Part shown: piece after piece, positions 25,308 through 34,765 of the stretch
How the letters are laid out: each line of letters opens with the position of its first letter
Numbering within the stretch: the stretch's first letter is position 1
From: J027 sp965215855
GTDB taxonomy: Bacteria; Chloroflexota; Anaerolineae; Aggregatilineales; J027
Assembly (NCBI GenBank): GCA_965215855.1
Contig: CBDCER010000003.1
Location: 1,364,001 to 1,428,000, forward strand
DNA length: 64,000 bases
Reading direction: 5' to 3'
Translations under genes and position numbers: made by a program
The notes under the pieces: model-generated
Databases searched by the model: none
Seen by the model: the letters and a program-made list of their open reading frames with translations, nothing else
What the model was told of the DNA's origin: nothing

Positions 25308-25313
25308 TATAAT
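25308..25313 (+). promoter_or_regulatory. Candidate -10 box for the DUF2085 operon
   Basis: TATAAT lies 33 bp before the ATG at 25347, between divergent xseB and the DUF2085 gene. No good -35 box is evident at 17 bp. Confidence 0.4.
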
Positions 25314-25346
25314 ACCCTGAACATCATCCAATCCGCGAGTGACGAT

Positions 25347-26207
25347 ATGGAAATCGACGCCAGCTCATCAACCCCATACACTACAACACCATCTACAACA
25401 TCGTTAACACCGCGCTGGATTATGTGGGCAGTCATTATCTTCGCTGCGGCAGTCGTTGGGACATGGCTGTTCGGAACACCAAGTGGGGTGCGGGGCAAAG
25501 CTGATGCGGTGGGTTATGCCATCTGCCATCGCATCCCAGATCGCTCATTCTCAGCCTATGATCGCCAATTACCGCTATGTGCGCGTTGTACAGGTATTTA
25601 TACTGGTGTGATGACTGGGTTTTTGATGATCGTCGCCACTGGACGGAGCCGCGCAAGTCGCCTCCCGAGCTGGCGAGTAGGGATTGTGTTGGGGTTGTTC
25701 ATTGTGGCGCTGGGCGTGGATGGCATTAACAGTTATTTACATCTGTTCCCGGATTTTGAGGGAGGACTGTATAGTCCTCACAACACATTACGTTTGATAA
25801 CGGGTGTCTTCACAGGCTTGACGATGATTCATGGGCTGTTTCCGATTTTTAATGCGTCGATATGGGAACATAAAGACCGGCGGCGGGCGGTGGATGATTT
25901 GAAAGACCTGGGGCGTTATGCACTGGCGGCACTGGTCGTCATCGGGTTAATCCTGACCGAGAATCCACTGATTTTGCTGGTAATCGGGCTGTTGAGTGCG
26001 TTTGGCGTAGTGATGGTGCTAACGATGGTCAATAGCGTCATGTTCATCACCCTGATCCGGCGAGAGCGGGCCTATAATCGCTGGTCAGAACTATGGTTGC
26101 CATTGCTAGCAGGATTGACGGTGGCGATCTTGCTGATTGGTGGTATTGATGCCGCACGATATATGGTGACGGGAACGTGGGAAGGCTTTGTCTTTGGACA
26201 AGGATAG
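25347..26207 (+). CDS. DUF2085 family membrane protein
   Basis: This 286-residue polytopic protein has a DUF2085 core: ICHRIPDRSF near residue 62 and LPLCARCTGIYTGV near residue 82, with the conserved Cys-His and CxRC motifs. The core is followed by about six hydrophobic helices. The paired Cys suggest metal binding or disulfide chemistry in the membrane, but no function is proven for the family. The C-terminal half extends beyond the minimal domain. It precedes a DUF4126 gene by 12 bp. Confidence 0.85.
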   Translation: MEIDASSSTPYTTTPSTTSLTPRWIMWAVIIFAAAVVGTWLFGTPSGVRGKADAVGYAICHRIPDRSFSAYDRQLPLCARCTGIYTGVMTGFLMIVATGRSRASRLPSWRVGIVLGLFIVALGVDGINSYLHLFPDFEGGLYSPHNTLRLITGVFTGLTMIHGLFPIFNASIWEHKDRRRAVDDLKDLGRYALAALVVIGLILTENPLILLVIGLLSAFGVVMVLTMVNSVMFITLIRRERAYNRWSELWLPLLAGLTVAILLIGGIDAARYMVTGTWEGFVFGQG

Positions 26208-26219
26208 AAAGTAGCTGAG

Positions 26220-26825
26220 ATGGAATCCATTGCAACTGGACTAGGGTTGTCAACCAGTGCGGGCTTGAATGCCTATCTGCCATTGATTATCTTCAATCTG
26301 GCGGTGCGCTTCAACCTGATTGAGGCCGAGGGGGCGACTGCTGAAACCATTACCTCATGGGAGGCGCTCGGCATTTTCACGGTACTGCTGGTTATCGAGA
26401 TGGTCGTTGATAAGGTGCCGGTTCTGGACAGCCTCAACGATGTCATCAATACGGCTATTCGTCCGGTGGCAGGTGCGGCGCTGATGACAGCCAGTACCAG
26501 CGGCCTCCAAGAATCGCTGAGTCCTGAACTGGTGCAAATCTTCAGCCTAGTTTCGGGTGGCGGGTCGGCGGGCGGCGTTCATGCGGTGAAGGCGCTCTCG
26601 CGACCGATGGTGACAGGCGCAACGGGAGGCACAGGGAATTTTGCGGTCAGTATCGGCGAGGATATTCTGGCTATCCTGGTGTCGTTGTTGGCAGTTTTGT
26701 TGCCATTTATTGTACTGTTTGTGGGTGTGGGTTCCATCGTCCTGTTTTTATGGTGGCTGTGGGAGATGCAGCGCCGAGATATGATCAAACGAGTTTATTT
26801 GAAGGAGAAACGAGAAATTGGTTGA
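26220..26825 (+). CDS. DUF4126 family membrane protein
   Basis: The 201-residue protein starts MESIATGLGLSTSAGLNAYL, matching DUF4126. It has about four hydrophobic segments, DKVPVLDSLNDVINTAIRPV in the middle and a basic C-terminal tail. Function is unknown. It sits between the DUF2085 gene and a universal stress protein gene whose TTG start overlaps its end by 8 bp. Confidence 0.82.
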   Translation: MESIATGLGLSTSAGLNAYLPLIIFNLAVRFNLIEAEGATAETITSWEALGIFTVLLVIEMVVDKVPVLDSLNDVINTAIRPVAGAALMTASTSGLQESLSPELVQIFSLVSGGGSAGGVHAVKALSRPMVTGATGGTGNFAVSIGEDILAILVSLLAVLLPFIVLFVGVGSIVLFLWWLWEMQRRDMIKRVYLKEKREIG

Positions 26826-27327
26826 TAAACATCACTATTCAAAAATTGTAGTGCCGCTTGATGGTTCGGGTTGGGCGGAACGCGCCGTGCCCCATGCTGC
26901 TCGCATTGCGTTAAATAATGATGCTGAGTTGATTTTGCTCCACATTTACCATTCACCTCTGGCCCAATATCGAGACTCGCTGGCGCTGGCAGATCAAACA
27001 CATCTGATTGACCAGGAACGGGAACAAATAAAACAGCAGCTTGTCAGTATCCGCACCGATCTTCGTAGCCAGGGAGTCAAGGTACGTGGGCATATCGTTG
27101 ATGGACGCAATGTGGCTGATAATATCTGTAAGTATGTTAAGGGCGAGGGAGCCGATTTGGTGGTGATGTCCACACATGGGCGTACCGGCTTGGCGCGGTT
27201 CTTGTTTGGTGGCGTGGCACAAAAGGTGATGCAAAAGCTGGATGTACCGGTATTGCTGATACGCCCCGATAAACCTGAAGAATTGGCAGAAGATACCCAC
27301 GATCTGCCGCCGGGCGAGGAAATTTAG
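26818..27327 (+). CDS. Universal stress protein, UspA family
   Basis: The single Usp domain (169 residues) has the N-terminal IVVPLDGSGWAERAVPHAARI. The ATP-binding-type glycine loop near residues 120-135 reads STHGRTGLARFLFGGVAQKV; the final GS of the classic motif is GV here, so nucleotide binding is less certain. The start is TTG at 26818 with AAGGAG 9 bp upstream, inside the DUF4126 gene. It is cytoplasmic and of stress-related or regulatory role. Confidence 0.88.
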   Translation: MVDKHHYSKIVVPLDGSGWAERAVPHAARIALNNDAELILLHIYHSPLAQYRDSLALADQTHLIDQEREQIKQQLVSIRTDLRSQGVKVRGHIVDGRNVADNICKYVKGEGADLVVMSTHGRTGLARFLFGGVAQKVMQKLDVPVLLIRPDKPEELAEDTHDLPPGEEI

Positions 27328-27505
27328 GTACAAGGTACAATTGTGTGGCTCTTCAACCTTTGAATTAGATTAATGTTGTCATGTTTGACTGTCTGCTAGA
27401 TAATGTGACGCCGTTAATTTGGCGCTGTGAAAGAGGGCGATTGCTTGCTTCCCATCCTCATCTAACCCTTGTAGTATATTCGGGTTTTGCTGCTGGAGCG
27501 TCACA

Positions 27506-28564
27506 ATGAATATTCTGTTGTTGAGTCGATACGGCGAGTTGGGAGCCAGCAGTCGCCTTCGATCTTATCAATACCTGCCATATCTGCGCGAACGGGACGT
27601 CAAGATCACCGTTGCACCATTACTAAACGACAGTTATCTCGAAGCGTTTTATCAGACAGGCCATCGTAGCAAAAGAATCGTTCTGGGAGGGTATTGGCGA
27701 CGTATGATGACGCTGGTAACGGTGCGTCGCTATGATGTCCTCTGGCTGGAAAAAGAATTGTTCCAAATGTTTCCAGCATTTTTCGAGCGCCTCTTGCGTT
27801 GGCTGCGTATGCCTTATGTTGTGGATTATGATGACGCCATCTTCCATAACTACGACAAACATGACAAATGGCTTATCAGAAGATTGCTGGGGCACAAGAT
27901 TGATGTGGTGATGCGAAATGCCGCGTTGGTGATTACGGGCAATGATTATCTGGCGACGCGCGCCCGGCTAGCAGGTGCAAAGCGTGTCGAAATCCTGCCG
28001 ACGGTGATCGACATCAATCGGTATCAAATGGCCGACAATCACTTATCTGCCACGTTCACCATTGGTTGGATTGGTAGCCCCACAACAGCCCAATATTTGA
28101 AAATCATTGAACCAGCCTTGAAAACGCTGGTCGATGGCGAGACTGTCAGATTGATGTTGATTGGCTCCGGGACAATGGTTCTGGATATGCCAGTTGAGCG
28201 TGTCACTTGGTCAGAGGACACAGAAGTCGAGAACATCCGAAAGATGAATGTGGGAATTATGCCCCTCACCAACACCCCCTGGGAGCGCGGCAAATGTGGA
28301 TATAAGCTCATTCAGTATATGGCCTGTGGATTACCAGTGATCGCGTCACCAGTTGGGGTCAATACCGATATTGTGCAGCATACGGTCAATGGCTTTCTCC
28401 CACACACCATTGAAGAATGGCAGACAGCATTGCGAACTTTACAGGGAAATCCGACGCAGCGTCAACAAATGGGAACTGCTGGCCGACGTATTGTCGAAGA
28501 ACGCTACACTACACAAATCACTGCACCGCAACTATACTCGTTGCTGCAACAAATTGGGCAATAA
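27506..28564 (+). CDS. GT-B glycosyltransferase opening the surface-glycan locus
   Basis: The 352-residue protein starts MNILLLSRYGELGASSRLRS, the start of a family 4-like transferase. A WLEKELFQMFPAFFERLL segment and VDYDDAIFHNYD are seen in the N-terminal domain, and FTIGWIGSPTTAQYLKIIEP opens the donor domain. A KCGYKLIQYMACGLPVIASP loop contacts the nucleotide sugar. GGAG precedes the ATG. It follows a 178-bp gap that probably contains the locus promoter and is 23 bp from the CMP-sugar synthetase gene. Confidence 0.85.
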   Translation: MNILLLSRYGELGASSRLRSYQYLPYLRERDVKITVAPLLNDSYLEAFYQTGHRSKRIVLGGYWRRMMTLVTVRRYDVLWLEKELFQMFPAFFERLLRWLRMPYVVDYDDAIFHNYDKHDKWLIRRLLGHKIDVVMRNAALVITGNDYLATRARLAGAKRVEILPTVIDINRYQMADNHLSATFTIGWIGSPTTAQYLKIIEPALKTLVDGETVRLMLIGSGTMVLDMPVERVTWSEDTEVENIRKMNVGIMPLTNTPWERGKCGYKLIQYMACGLPVIASPVGVNTDIVQHTVNGFLPHTIEEWQTALRTLQGNPTQRQQMGTAGRRIVEERYTTQITAPQLYSLLQQIGQ

Positions 28565-28587
28565 CTGAAATCTGGTAACGTGATTTG

Positions 28588-29259
28588 ATGAACATACTTG
28601 CTATTATTCCCGCCCGAGGTGGCTCAAAAGGCATCCCGCGCAAAAATATTACTCCATTGTTGGGCAAACCTTTGCTGGCTTATACCGTCGCACAAGCCCT
28701 GGAGACGCCTGCCATAACCCGCACTGTTGTTTCCACTGATGATGCCGAAATTGGCGCTGTGGCAGAACAGTATGGTGCTGAGGTAGTTTGGCGACCAGCC
28801 GAAATTAGTGGCGATACAGCCTCATCTGAATCGGCATTGCGCCATGCCCTTGATCATTTGCGTGACATTGCTGGCTATGATCCTGACTTGGTTGTATTCT
28901 TGCAAGCTACATCACCCCAACGCCAAGCAAGAGATATTCAAAACGCTATTAATGTATTGATCGAGGAAAAAGCCGACTCGTTGCTGTCGGTGTGCCCATT
29001 GCATGGGTTTGTTTGGCGGAATACCGACCAGGGATTCGAGGCTTTCAATTACGATCATCGCCACCGCCCCCGTCGGCAGGATGCCCCGGAGGATGTTGTG
29101 GAAAATGGTTCCATTTACGTATTCAAACCCTGGGTACTCCGTCAGCATGATAATCGACTAGGTGGCAAAATTGCTGTTTATCGAATGCGACCTATAGATT
29201 ATTTTCAAATTGACGAACCTAATGATCTACAGATTATGGAAGCATTACTCACCTGCTAG
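28588..29259 (+). CDS. Acylneuraminate/pseudaminate cytidylyltransferase
   Basis: I chose the ATG at 28588; the frame itself opens one codon earlier with TTG. The protein (223 residues) begins MNILAIIPARGGSKGIPRKN, the P-loop-like signature of NeuA/PseF enzymes. It contains VVSTDDAEIGAVAEQYGAEV and LQATSPQRQARDI. It activates a nonulosonic acid with CTP. The pathway genes 5-10 kb downstream make pseudaminic acid, so CMP-pseudaminate is the likely product (PseF role), though NeuA-type specificity cannot be ruled out. A second cytidylyltransferase-like gene lies at 35939. Confidence 0.85.
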   Translation: MNILAIIPARGGSKGIPRKNITPLLGKPLLAYTVAQALETPAITRTVVSTDDAEIGAVAEQYGAEVVWRPAEISGDTASSESALRHALDHLRDIAGYDPDLVVFLQATSPQRQARDIQNAINVLIEEKADSLLSVCPLHGFVWRNTDQGFEAFNYDHRHRPRRQDAPEDVVENGSIYVFKPWVLRQHDNRLGGKIAVYRMRPIDYFQIDEPNDLQIMEALLTC

Positions 29260-29425
29260 GCTACCCACTAGATGCCCCTCTGAGTATCAAAATCTATGTT
29301 CAATCGCGTATGAATTGATGTGGTACAATACCGTGCTGCGATTAGTTGATCCGCATTTTTGAGAAACAAAGCAAAACGGTTTGTGTCGTTTCAGAAAACT
29401 ACGTTATCAGGGAACCAATTCACCC

Positions 29426-30724
29426 ATGAGCAATCCGATTATTCGTGTTGAAGGACTAGGCAAGGAATTTCGAATCGGTGGCAGACAGGAAGCCTATCAA
29501 ACCCTGCGTGACACGTTAACCGATGCTTTTATGGGGCCGGTGCGCCGTGCCCGAAGCCTGCTGCGAGGGGAGGCCTATGGCGCTGCTGGATTGAAAGAAA
29601 CCATTTGGGCTTTGCGCGATGTATCTTTCGATGTTGAACAAGGTGAAGTAATGGGGATTATCGGGCGTAATGGAGCCGGGAAAAGCACGTTGCTCAAAGT
29701 CCTCTCGCGCATTACAGAGCCAACTGAAGGCTGGGCTGATTTATTTGGCCGGGTGCGGGCTTTATTGGAAGTTGGCACTGGCTTCCACCAGGAATTAACC
29801 GGACGTGAAAATATTTATCTAAATGGCGCTATTCTTGGCATGATTCGTACTGAGATCACTCAGAAGTTTGATGAAATAGTTGCCTTCGCCGAGGTGGAGA
29901 AATTCATCGACACCCCCGTTAAATACTATTCCAGCGGTATGGGGTTGCGGTTAGGCTTCGCAGTAGCGGCTCATCTTGAACCGGAAATTTTGGTGGTAGA
30001 TGAAGTTCTGGCTGTTGGCGATGTCGCCTTCCAAAAGAAATGCCTGGGTAAAATGGAAGATATGTCGCAATCAGGTCGAACGGTGCTGTTCGTCAGTCAT
30101 AACATGGGCGCGGTGCAAAATCTTTGTACACGGTCGGTATGGCTAGATGGCGGTAGGGTCCGTATGATAGGTGATACTGAAGCCGTGGTTGCCGAATATC
30201 TTTCGGCAATGAGCAAAGGAGAATTGGCACTTCAGCGAGATGCTCCACTACATGTCACTCATGTGGTGCTAAAAAACACACACGGTCAGAAAACTAACAC
30301 GTTTCATCCTGGTGATGACATAATCGTAGATATTCATTACCATACTATAAAACCTTACATTCATCCATCTTTTTTCATCAAAATTAGCAGCAGATTTGGC
30401 CCTGTATGTGCCGCAAACATGGTGATTGATGGGCAACGACCAGCCGTCATTGAAGGCAGAGGGATGATTACCTGTCGCTTTAAAGCAGTGCCACTATTAC
30501 CCCAGACGTATAACATGGCCGTGGGTGCATTTGGGAATAATCGGCAAAAGATTCTGAGAGAGCAGGAAGTTGGGGTGTTTCATATTCACGGGAATCTATC
30601 AAATTATGGCCTTGTAGGAGAACATGCCGATACTGTAGCTCCGATGTCTGTACCGATAATGATTCCTTATGAATGGCAATATGCTGATGGGTCAATAAAG
30701 TCCGTGGAAATCAGACAAAGGTAG
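29426..30724 (+). CDS. Polysaccharide ABC exporter ATPase, Wzt type
   Basis: The ATG at 29426 gives 432 residues. The ATPase half has Walker A GRNGAGKST, VRALLEVGTGFHQELTGREN, YYSSGMGLRLGFAVA and Walker B EILVVDEVLAVGD, all typical of the Wzt/TagH branch. From about residue 285 a beta-rich C-terminal domain follows (HPGDDIIVDIHYHTIKPYIH), as in Wzt proteins that read the glycan's end modification. It would power export of an O-antigen-like or cell-surface glycan. No Wzm-type permease gene is in the window. Confidence 0.9.
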   Translation: MSNPIIRVEGLGKEFRIGGRQEAYQTLRDTLTDAFMGPVRRARSLLRGEAYGAAGLKETIWALRDVSFDVEQGEVMGIIGRNGAGKSTLLKVLSRITEPTEGWADLFGRVRALLEVGTGFHQELTGRENIYLNGAILGMIRTEITQKFDEIVAFAEVEKFIDTPVKYYSSGMGLRLGFAVAAHLEPEILVVDEVLAVGDVAFQKKCLGKMEDMSQSGRTVLFVSHNMGAVQNLCTRSVWLDGGRVRMIGDTEAVVAEYLSAMSKGELALQRDAPLHVTHVVLKNTHGQKTNTFHPGDDIIVDIHYHTIKPYIHPSFFIKISSRFGPVCAANMVIDGQRPAVIEGRGMITCRFKAVPLLPQTYNMAVGAFGNNRQKILREQEVGVFHIHGNLSNYGLVGEHADTVAPMSVPIMIPYEWQYADGSIKSVEIRQR

Positions 30725-30729
30725 CTAGA

Positions 30730-32304
30730 ATGTCGATCCGTGTTTTCTTCGCAGACTGGTCTCCCGAATTTCTAGAAATATGCAAGACTCTGACCACAGA
30801 ATATGATTGGGAATTCTGTTATATCCATGCCTCCTTCAAGACAGAGGAGTTAGTGAAAACTCAGTTCCCTGATGCCATCTATCACAGCGATTTGGATGCG
30901 TATCGAGCCATTCCTGCACCAGAGTGTAGACATCTGAAACCAGCTTTACTAGATCTACCCCTGCTGGAAGCCATGTCAAGGTATGCGCCAGATATCTTGA
31001 AGACTATGGAGCGAATGGAACTTGGTTCACCTTTTTCATATGAAGATCGAATCCATCTATACCATAGCTTGTTGCGACTCTGGTCTGCAACGTTGGACAA
31101 GGTAAAACCGGACCTAGTATTTTTCAGCGAAGAACCGCACGGCTTTGTATTTCTCACGGTTTATGGACTTTGTCAGATCAAAGGCATCAAAACCATAATG
31201 CTTCAAAACAGTTCAATTCCTGGACTGGTTTTGCCCGTCGAAAAATATGAGGTCGGCTCAGAGTTGCTAAGGGAGCGTTATCAACAGAAATTAGTCAACA
31301 ATGAGTACCCTGTCACAATCTCCAACAGATTGGAACAATATCTGACTAAATTGCGTCAGGATTATCAAGTGGCGATGCCGGGCTATACGCGTGCCAATTT
31401 AGCAGGCGCCCAATATCGTCGCAAGTTTCTCACTCCGCGTTGGTTTATTCAACGCCTGTTGCGCTTCAAACGTTATCCGCTATATCTGGCGTCATTACGT
31501 CATATGGCAACGGTTGACCCGCCTTTGAGAAAGCAAAAAGGGCGTTTATTTGAAGAATCGAAGCGAGCCAATGCTTTGAAGTGGCGTCTTCACCGAGTCT
31601 ATGGCGAACCCCGCAAAAAACGTCGCCTGCAAGAATATTATGATGTACGGTGTAAGAAAGTGGATTTTACTCAACCCTATATTTATGTTGCTTTACACGA
31701 TCAACCGGAGAGAACAACACTGCCGATGGGAGGGGTATTTGTATATCAACGTCTCATGATTGATATGCTGGCACAACTCGTGCCTTCTGGGTGGAAAATT
31801 ATTGTAAAAGAACATCATATGACATTTAATTGGCAGGCTGGCAAGAAGTCAGTTGATCGAACTCCCGTATTTTATGATGATGTATTGAAAAATGACAATG
31901 TAGCATTTGCCCCAATCCAGACTTCGACGTTTGATCTGATTGACAATGCACAAGCCGTTGCTACTATTACGGGGACTGTTGGTTGGGAAGCTGTCGTGCG
32001 TGGTAAACCTGTTTTGGTTTTTGGCTATGCTTGGTATCGGGATTGTGCAGGTGTTTTCTTTTGCCGATCTGTTGGTGAATGTACATCAGCTTTGGAAACC
32101 ATTGCAGCGGGTTATTCAGTCAATGATCAGCATGTTCGGCTTTTCTTGCAAACAGTAGGAGAAATCTACGATAAAGGCTCGCGAAATTACATAGTCGAAC
32201 AATCACAAGTGGACTATTCCGCTGCTGAAAACGCCAAGTTGTTGGCAGGTGCTATGCACCGTAAAGCGCAGTTGCTTTTGATGACGCATCTTCTTGACAA
32301 ATAG
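30730..32304 (+). CDS. Putative capsule-type glycosyltransferase (GT-B-like), 524 residues
   Basis: No close family is recognised. The N-terminal half has Rossmann-like segments (KPDLVFFSEEPHGFVFLTVY, KGIKTIMLQNSSIPGL). The C-terminal half has WKIIVKEHHMTFNWQAGKK, FAPIQTSTFDLIDNAQAVAT and ITGTVGWEAVVRGKPVLVFG, which resemble the donor domain of Kdo-transferase or capsule-synthesis proteins. The HxMT-like and TGTVGWEA segments would bind a CMP- or UDP-sugar. Its place inside a pseudaminic acid locus makes it a candidate nonulosonic acid transferase. It starts 5 bp after the Wzt gene. Confidence 0.7.
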   Translation: MSIRVFFADWSPEFLEICKTLTTEYDWEFCYIHASFKTEELVKTQFPDAIYHSDLDAYRAIPAPECRHLKPALLDLPLLEAMSRYAPDILKTMERMELGSPFSYEDRIHLYHSLLRLWSATLDKVKPDLVFFSEEPHGFVFLTVYGLCQIKGIKTIMLQNSSIPGLVLPVEKYEVGSELLRERYQQKLVNNEYPVTISNRLEQYLTKLRQDYQVAMPGYTRANLAGAQYRRKFLTPRWFIQRLLRFKRYPLYLASLRHMATVDPPLRKQKGRLFEESKRANALKWRLHRVYGEPRKKRRLQEYYDVRCKKVDFTQPYIYVALHDQPERTTLPMGGVFVYQRLMIDMLAQLVPSGWKIIVKEHHMTFNWQAGKKSVDRTPVFYDDVLKNDNVAFAPIQTSTFDLIDNAQAVATITGTVGWEAVVRGKPVLVFGYAWYRDCAGVFFCRSVGECTSALETIAAGYSVNDQHVRLFLQTVGEIYDKGSRNYIVEQSQVDYSAAENAKLLAGAMHRKAQLLLMTHLLDK

Positions 32305-32320
32305 GCGATGCGGATTCTCT

Positions 32321-33772
32321 ATGAATGCCCCCTGCGTTGCACTTATTGTTGATAACCCTTATCGTGACTTGCCTGGCCTGGTGTTGCTGGCATGGCGGCT
32401 GGCACAGTCAGGCATTGCTTCATATCTTGTGCCGATGAATATGCAGGTATTCGAAATCAGTGCCTTGCAACCCGATTTCGTATTGCTCAACTATCTGCGG
32501 GCCAATAACCAACATTTCGTGCAAGAACTCCATGCCATTGGAGTTCCAGTTGGTGTACTGGATACCGAAGGTGGTGTTTTTGTCAGTTTCGATACTTACG
32601 AAAAGACTCTAGCTCCCAATTCGACAGTTCGCGAGAAAATTACCTGCTACTGTAGCTGGGGAACAAAATTGGCACATCATCTGGTGCAACAGGGATGGTA
32701 TCGAGACGATCAAGTCACGATTACCGGTTCGCCTCGCTTCGATTTTTACCATTCGCGTTGGCGGCAGGCAGCTTTGGCGACGTCACCTTACGCGGATCAC
32801 TATACCCAGCCGTTGATTCTGGTGAATGGCAATTTCCCACTGGTTAATCCACAATTTACTACGCCTGAAGAAGAGGCCCATCAACTGGTCGAACAATTTG
32901 GATTTGATGCACAGTATGTTCAGGAGTGGCAGGCAACGCAGCGGCAAACACTACAAGAACTGGTTGACCTAACCAACCGCCTGGCTGCCCAATTTCCCAC
33001 AGTAACGTTTATCTATCGTCCGCATCCTTTCGAGAAGCTAGAAACTTACAACGAACTTCTGATACAGCGTGATAATTTATACATTGTCAAAGCGGGCACA
33101 GTTGATGGCTGGATATTACGGTCCAGCGCCGTCATTCAACGAAGTTGCTCGACCGCCATCGAAGCCAGTCTCGCCGATGTACCCGCATTATCACCTGTTT
33201 GGATTCCTACACAAGTTGAAATTGAAACGGCTGAAGCAGTCAGCATTCCTTGTGCAACCTACGAAGACATACAACAGCATATCACGGCCATCTTGCAAGG
33301 GCACTATCAACCGCCCACCATAGTTTCAACGGCGCTAGCTACCGTCATTGCCGAAGGATTTCATGCCATTGATGGCGCATCGCATGAACGGGTGGCAACC
33401 GCGATTGTCGAAAGACTCGAAGCGGCTACCTCTATTGATGTGGACAAATGGCGCATGTTGCACTACCAAATGCCAATGAAAACATCCCTTAAATCTAAGA
33501 TAGGCGCTCGTATTCGCATGGGATTGCGACTTTCAACCAACTGGGCATTTAGCCAAATGCGGCCCTTGCTGGCGTTCCCAGAATGGGATACATCGCAGAA
33601 AAGTTTTGATGTTCAGCGTGTGCAAGACATCATCACTGCCATTGCCGTCTGCCAACCCGAAGGGATTCCCATCTCAGTTCATACTGCCTCGGAAATGGAA
33701 CTGTACCGTTACCGGTATCAGCATGGACGTAGTGTAGTGGTTAGCCCTATAATAGCCCGTCACCAAGACTGA
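32321..33772 (+). CDS. Surface-carbohydrate biosynthesis protein, GT-B-like
   Basis: I chose the ATG at 32321 (483 residues, MNAPCVALIVDNPYRDLPGL); a TTG 27 bp upstream is in frame but lies inside the previous gene. The sequence has VLDTEGGVFVSFDTY, an ITGSPRFDFYHSRW start of the second domain, FIYRPHPFEKLE and QRSCSTAIEASLADVPALSP. RPHP and an S-T-AIEA loop occur in GT-B enzymes related to CDP-glycerol or Kdo transferases. It resembles the protein at 39199 in plan. The precise role is unknown; glycan extension is likely. Confidence 0.72.
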   Translation: MNAPCVALIVDNPYRDLPGLVLLAWRLAQSGIASYLVPMNMQVFEISALQPDFVLLNYLRANNQHFVQELHAIGVPVGVLDTEGGVFVSFDTYEKTLAPNSTVREKITCYCSWGTKLAHHLVQQGWYRDDQVTITGSPRFDFYHSRWRQAALATSPYADHYTQPLILVNGNFPLVNPQFTTPEEEAHQLVEQFGFDAQYVQEWQATQRQTLQELVDLTNRLAAQFPTVTFIYRPHPFEKLETYNELLIQRDNLYIVKAGTVDGWILRSSAVIQRSCSTAIEASLADVPALSPVWIPTQVEIETAEAVSIPCATYEDIQQHITAILQGHYQPPTIVSTALATVIAEGFHAIDGASHERVATAIVERLEAATSIDVDKWRMLHYQMPMKTSLKSKIGARIRMGLRLSTNWAFSQMRPLLAFPEWDTSQKSFDVQRVQDIITAIAVCQPEGIPISVHTASEMELYRYRYQHGRSVVVSPIIARHQD

Positions 33773-33790
33773 AATTCAAACGAGGTATTC

Positions 33791-34765
33791 ATGCGGTTAG
33801 AAGGCAAAACCATTCTCGTCACAGGTGGAACTGGGTCTTTTGGTAAAGCGTTCACCCGGACTGTTCTAGACCTATATGATCCGGCCAAGTTGATTGTTTT
33901 TAGCCGTGATGAGCTGAAGCAACACGAGATGCGCTTGGCTGGTTTTAATGACCCGCGTTTGCGCTATTTCATAGGTGATGTGCGAGATTTGTCGCGCTTG
34001 AAACGGGCATTTCATGGGGTGGACATCGTGGTTCACGCGGCAGCCTTAAAGCAAGTGCCTGCCTGTGAATACAATCCCATCGAAGCGATCAGTACCAATA
34101 TCAACGGGGCGCGAAATATCATCGACGCCGCGATTGATTCAGGGGTGACACACGTTCTGGGTATGAGTACCGATAAAGCTACCGCACCTGTCAATTTATA
34201 CGGCGCAACCAAGCTGGTGTCTGAAAAATTGTTTGTACAAGGCAATGCCTATAGTCCAGGCGAAACGCTGTTTAGTTGTGTGCGTTATGGGAATGTAGTT
34301 GGCAGCCGAGGAAGTGTGATACCAGTCTTTAAGCAACAACGCCCGACTGGAAAACTGACTATTACCGACCAGCGCATGACACGTTTTTGGATCACGTTGG
34401 AACAAGGCGTCCAGTTTGTGATCTCCTGCATCGAGACTATGCACGGGGGCGAAGTGTTTGTGCCCAAATTACCCAGCATGAATATCACCGACCTGGCGCG
34501 GCTGGTCGCACCAGAATGCGAGATTGAATTCATCGGCATTCGTCCTGGCGAAAAACTGCATGAGAGTATGATTTCAGTTGATGAAGCACGTCAAGCTGTC
34601 GAATTGGAAGACCGCTATATTTTGATGCCTGCTCATCCCTGGTGGCAACAACACTTGTGGGAACATGGCACATCATTGCCTGATGGATTTGCCTATACCA
34701 GCGATACCAACGATCATTGGCTTACAGAAGCCGAAATGCAGGAAATGATTGATAATGGTAGCTGA
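33791..34765 (+). CDS. pseB: UDP-GlcNAc 4,6-dehydratase (inverting)
   Basis: The 324-residue short-chain dehydrogenase has the NAD(P)-binding GGTGSFG at residues 12-18 and LKQVPACEYNPIEAISTNIN, a PseB hallmark. MSTDKATAPVNLYGATKLVS provides the catalytic region. It performs the first step of pseudaminic acid synthesis, 4,6-dehydration and C5 inversion of UDP-GlcNAc. GAGG precedes the ATG. It overlaps the pseC gene by 11 bp. Length and motifs agree with the family. Confidence 0.93.
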   Translation: MRLEGKTILVTGGTGSFGKAFTRTVLDLYDPAKLIVFSRDELKQHEMRLAGFNDPRLRYFIGDVRDLSRLKRAFHGVDIVVHAAALKQVPACEYNPIEAISTNINGARNIIDAAIDSGVTHVLGMSTDKATAPVNLYGATKLVSEKLFVQGNAYSPGETLFSCVRYGNVVGSRGSVIPVFKQQRPTGKLTITDQRMTRFWITLEQGVQFVISCIETMHGGEVFVPKLPSMNITDLARLVAPECEIEFIGIRPGEKLHESMISVDEARQAVELEDRYILMPAHPWWQQHLWEHGTSLPDGFAYTSDTNDHWLTEAEMQEMIDNGS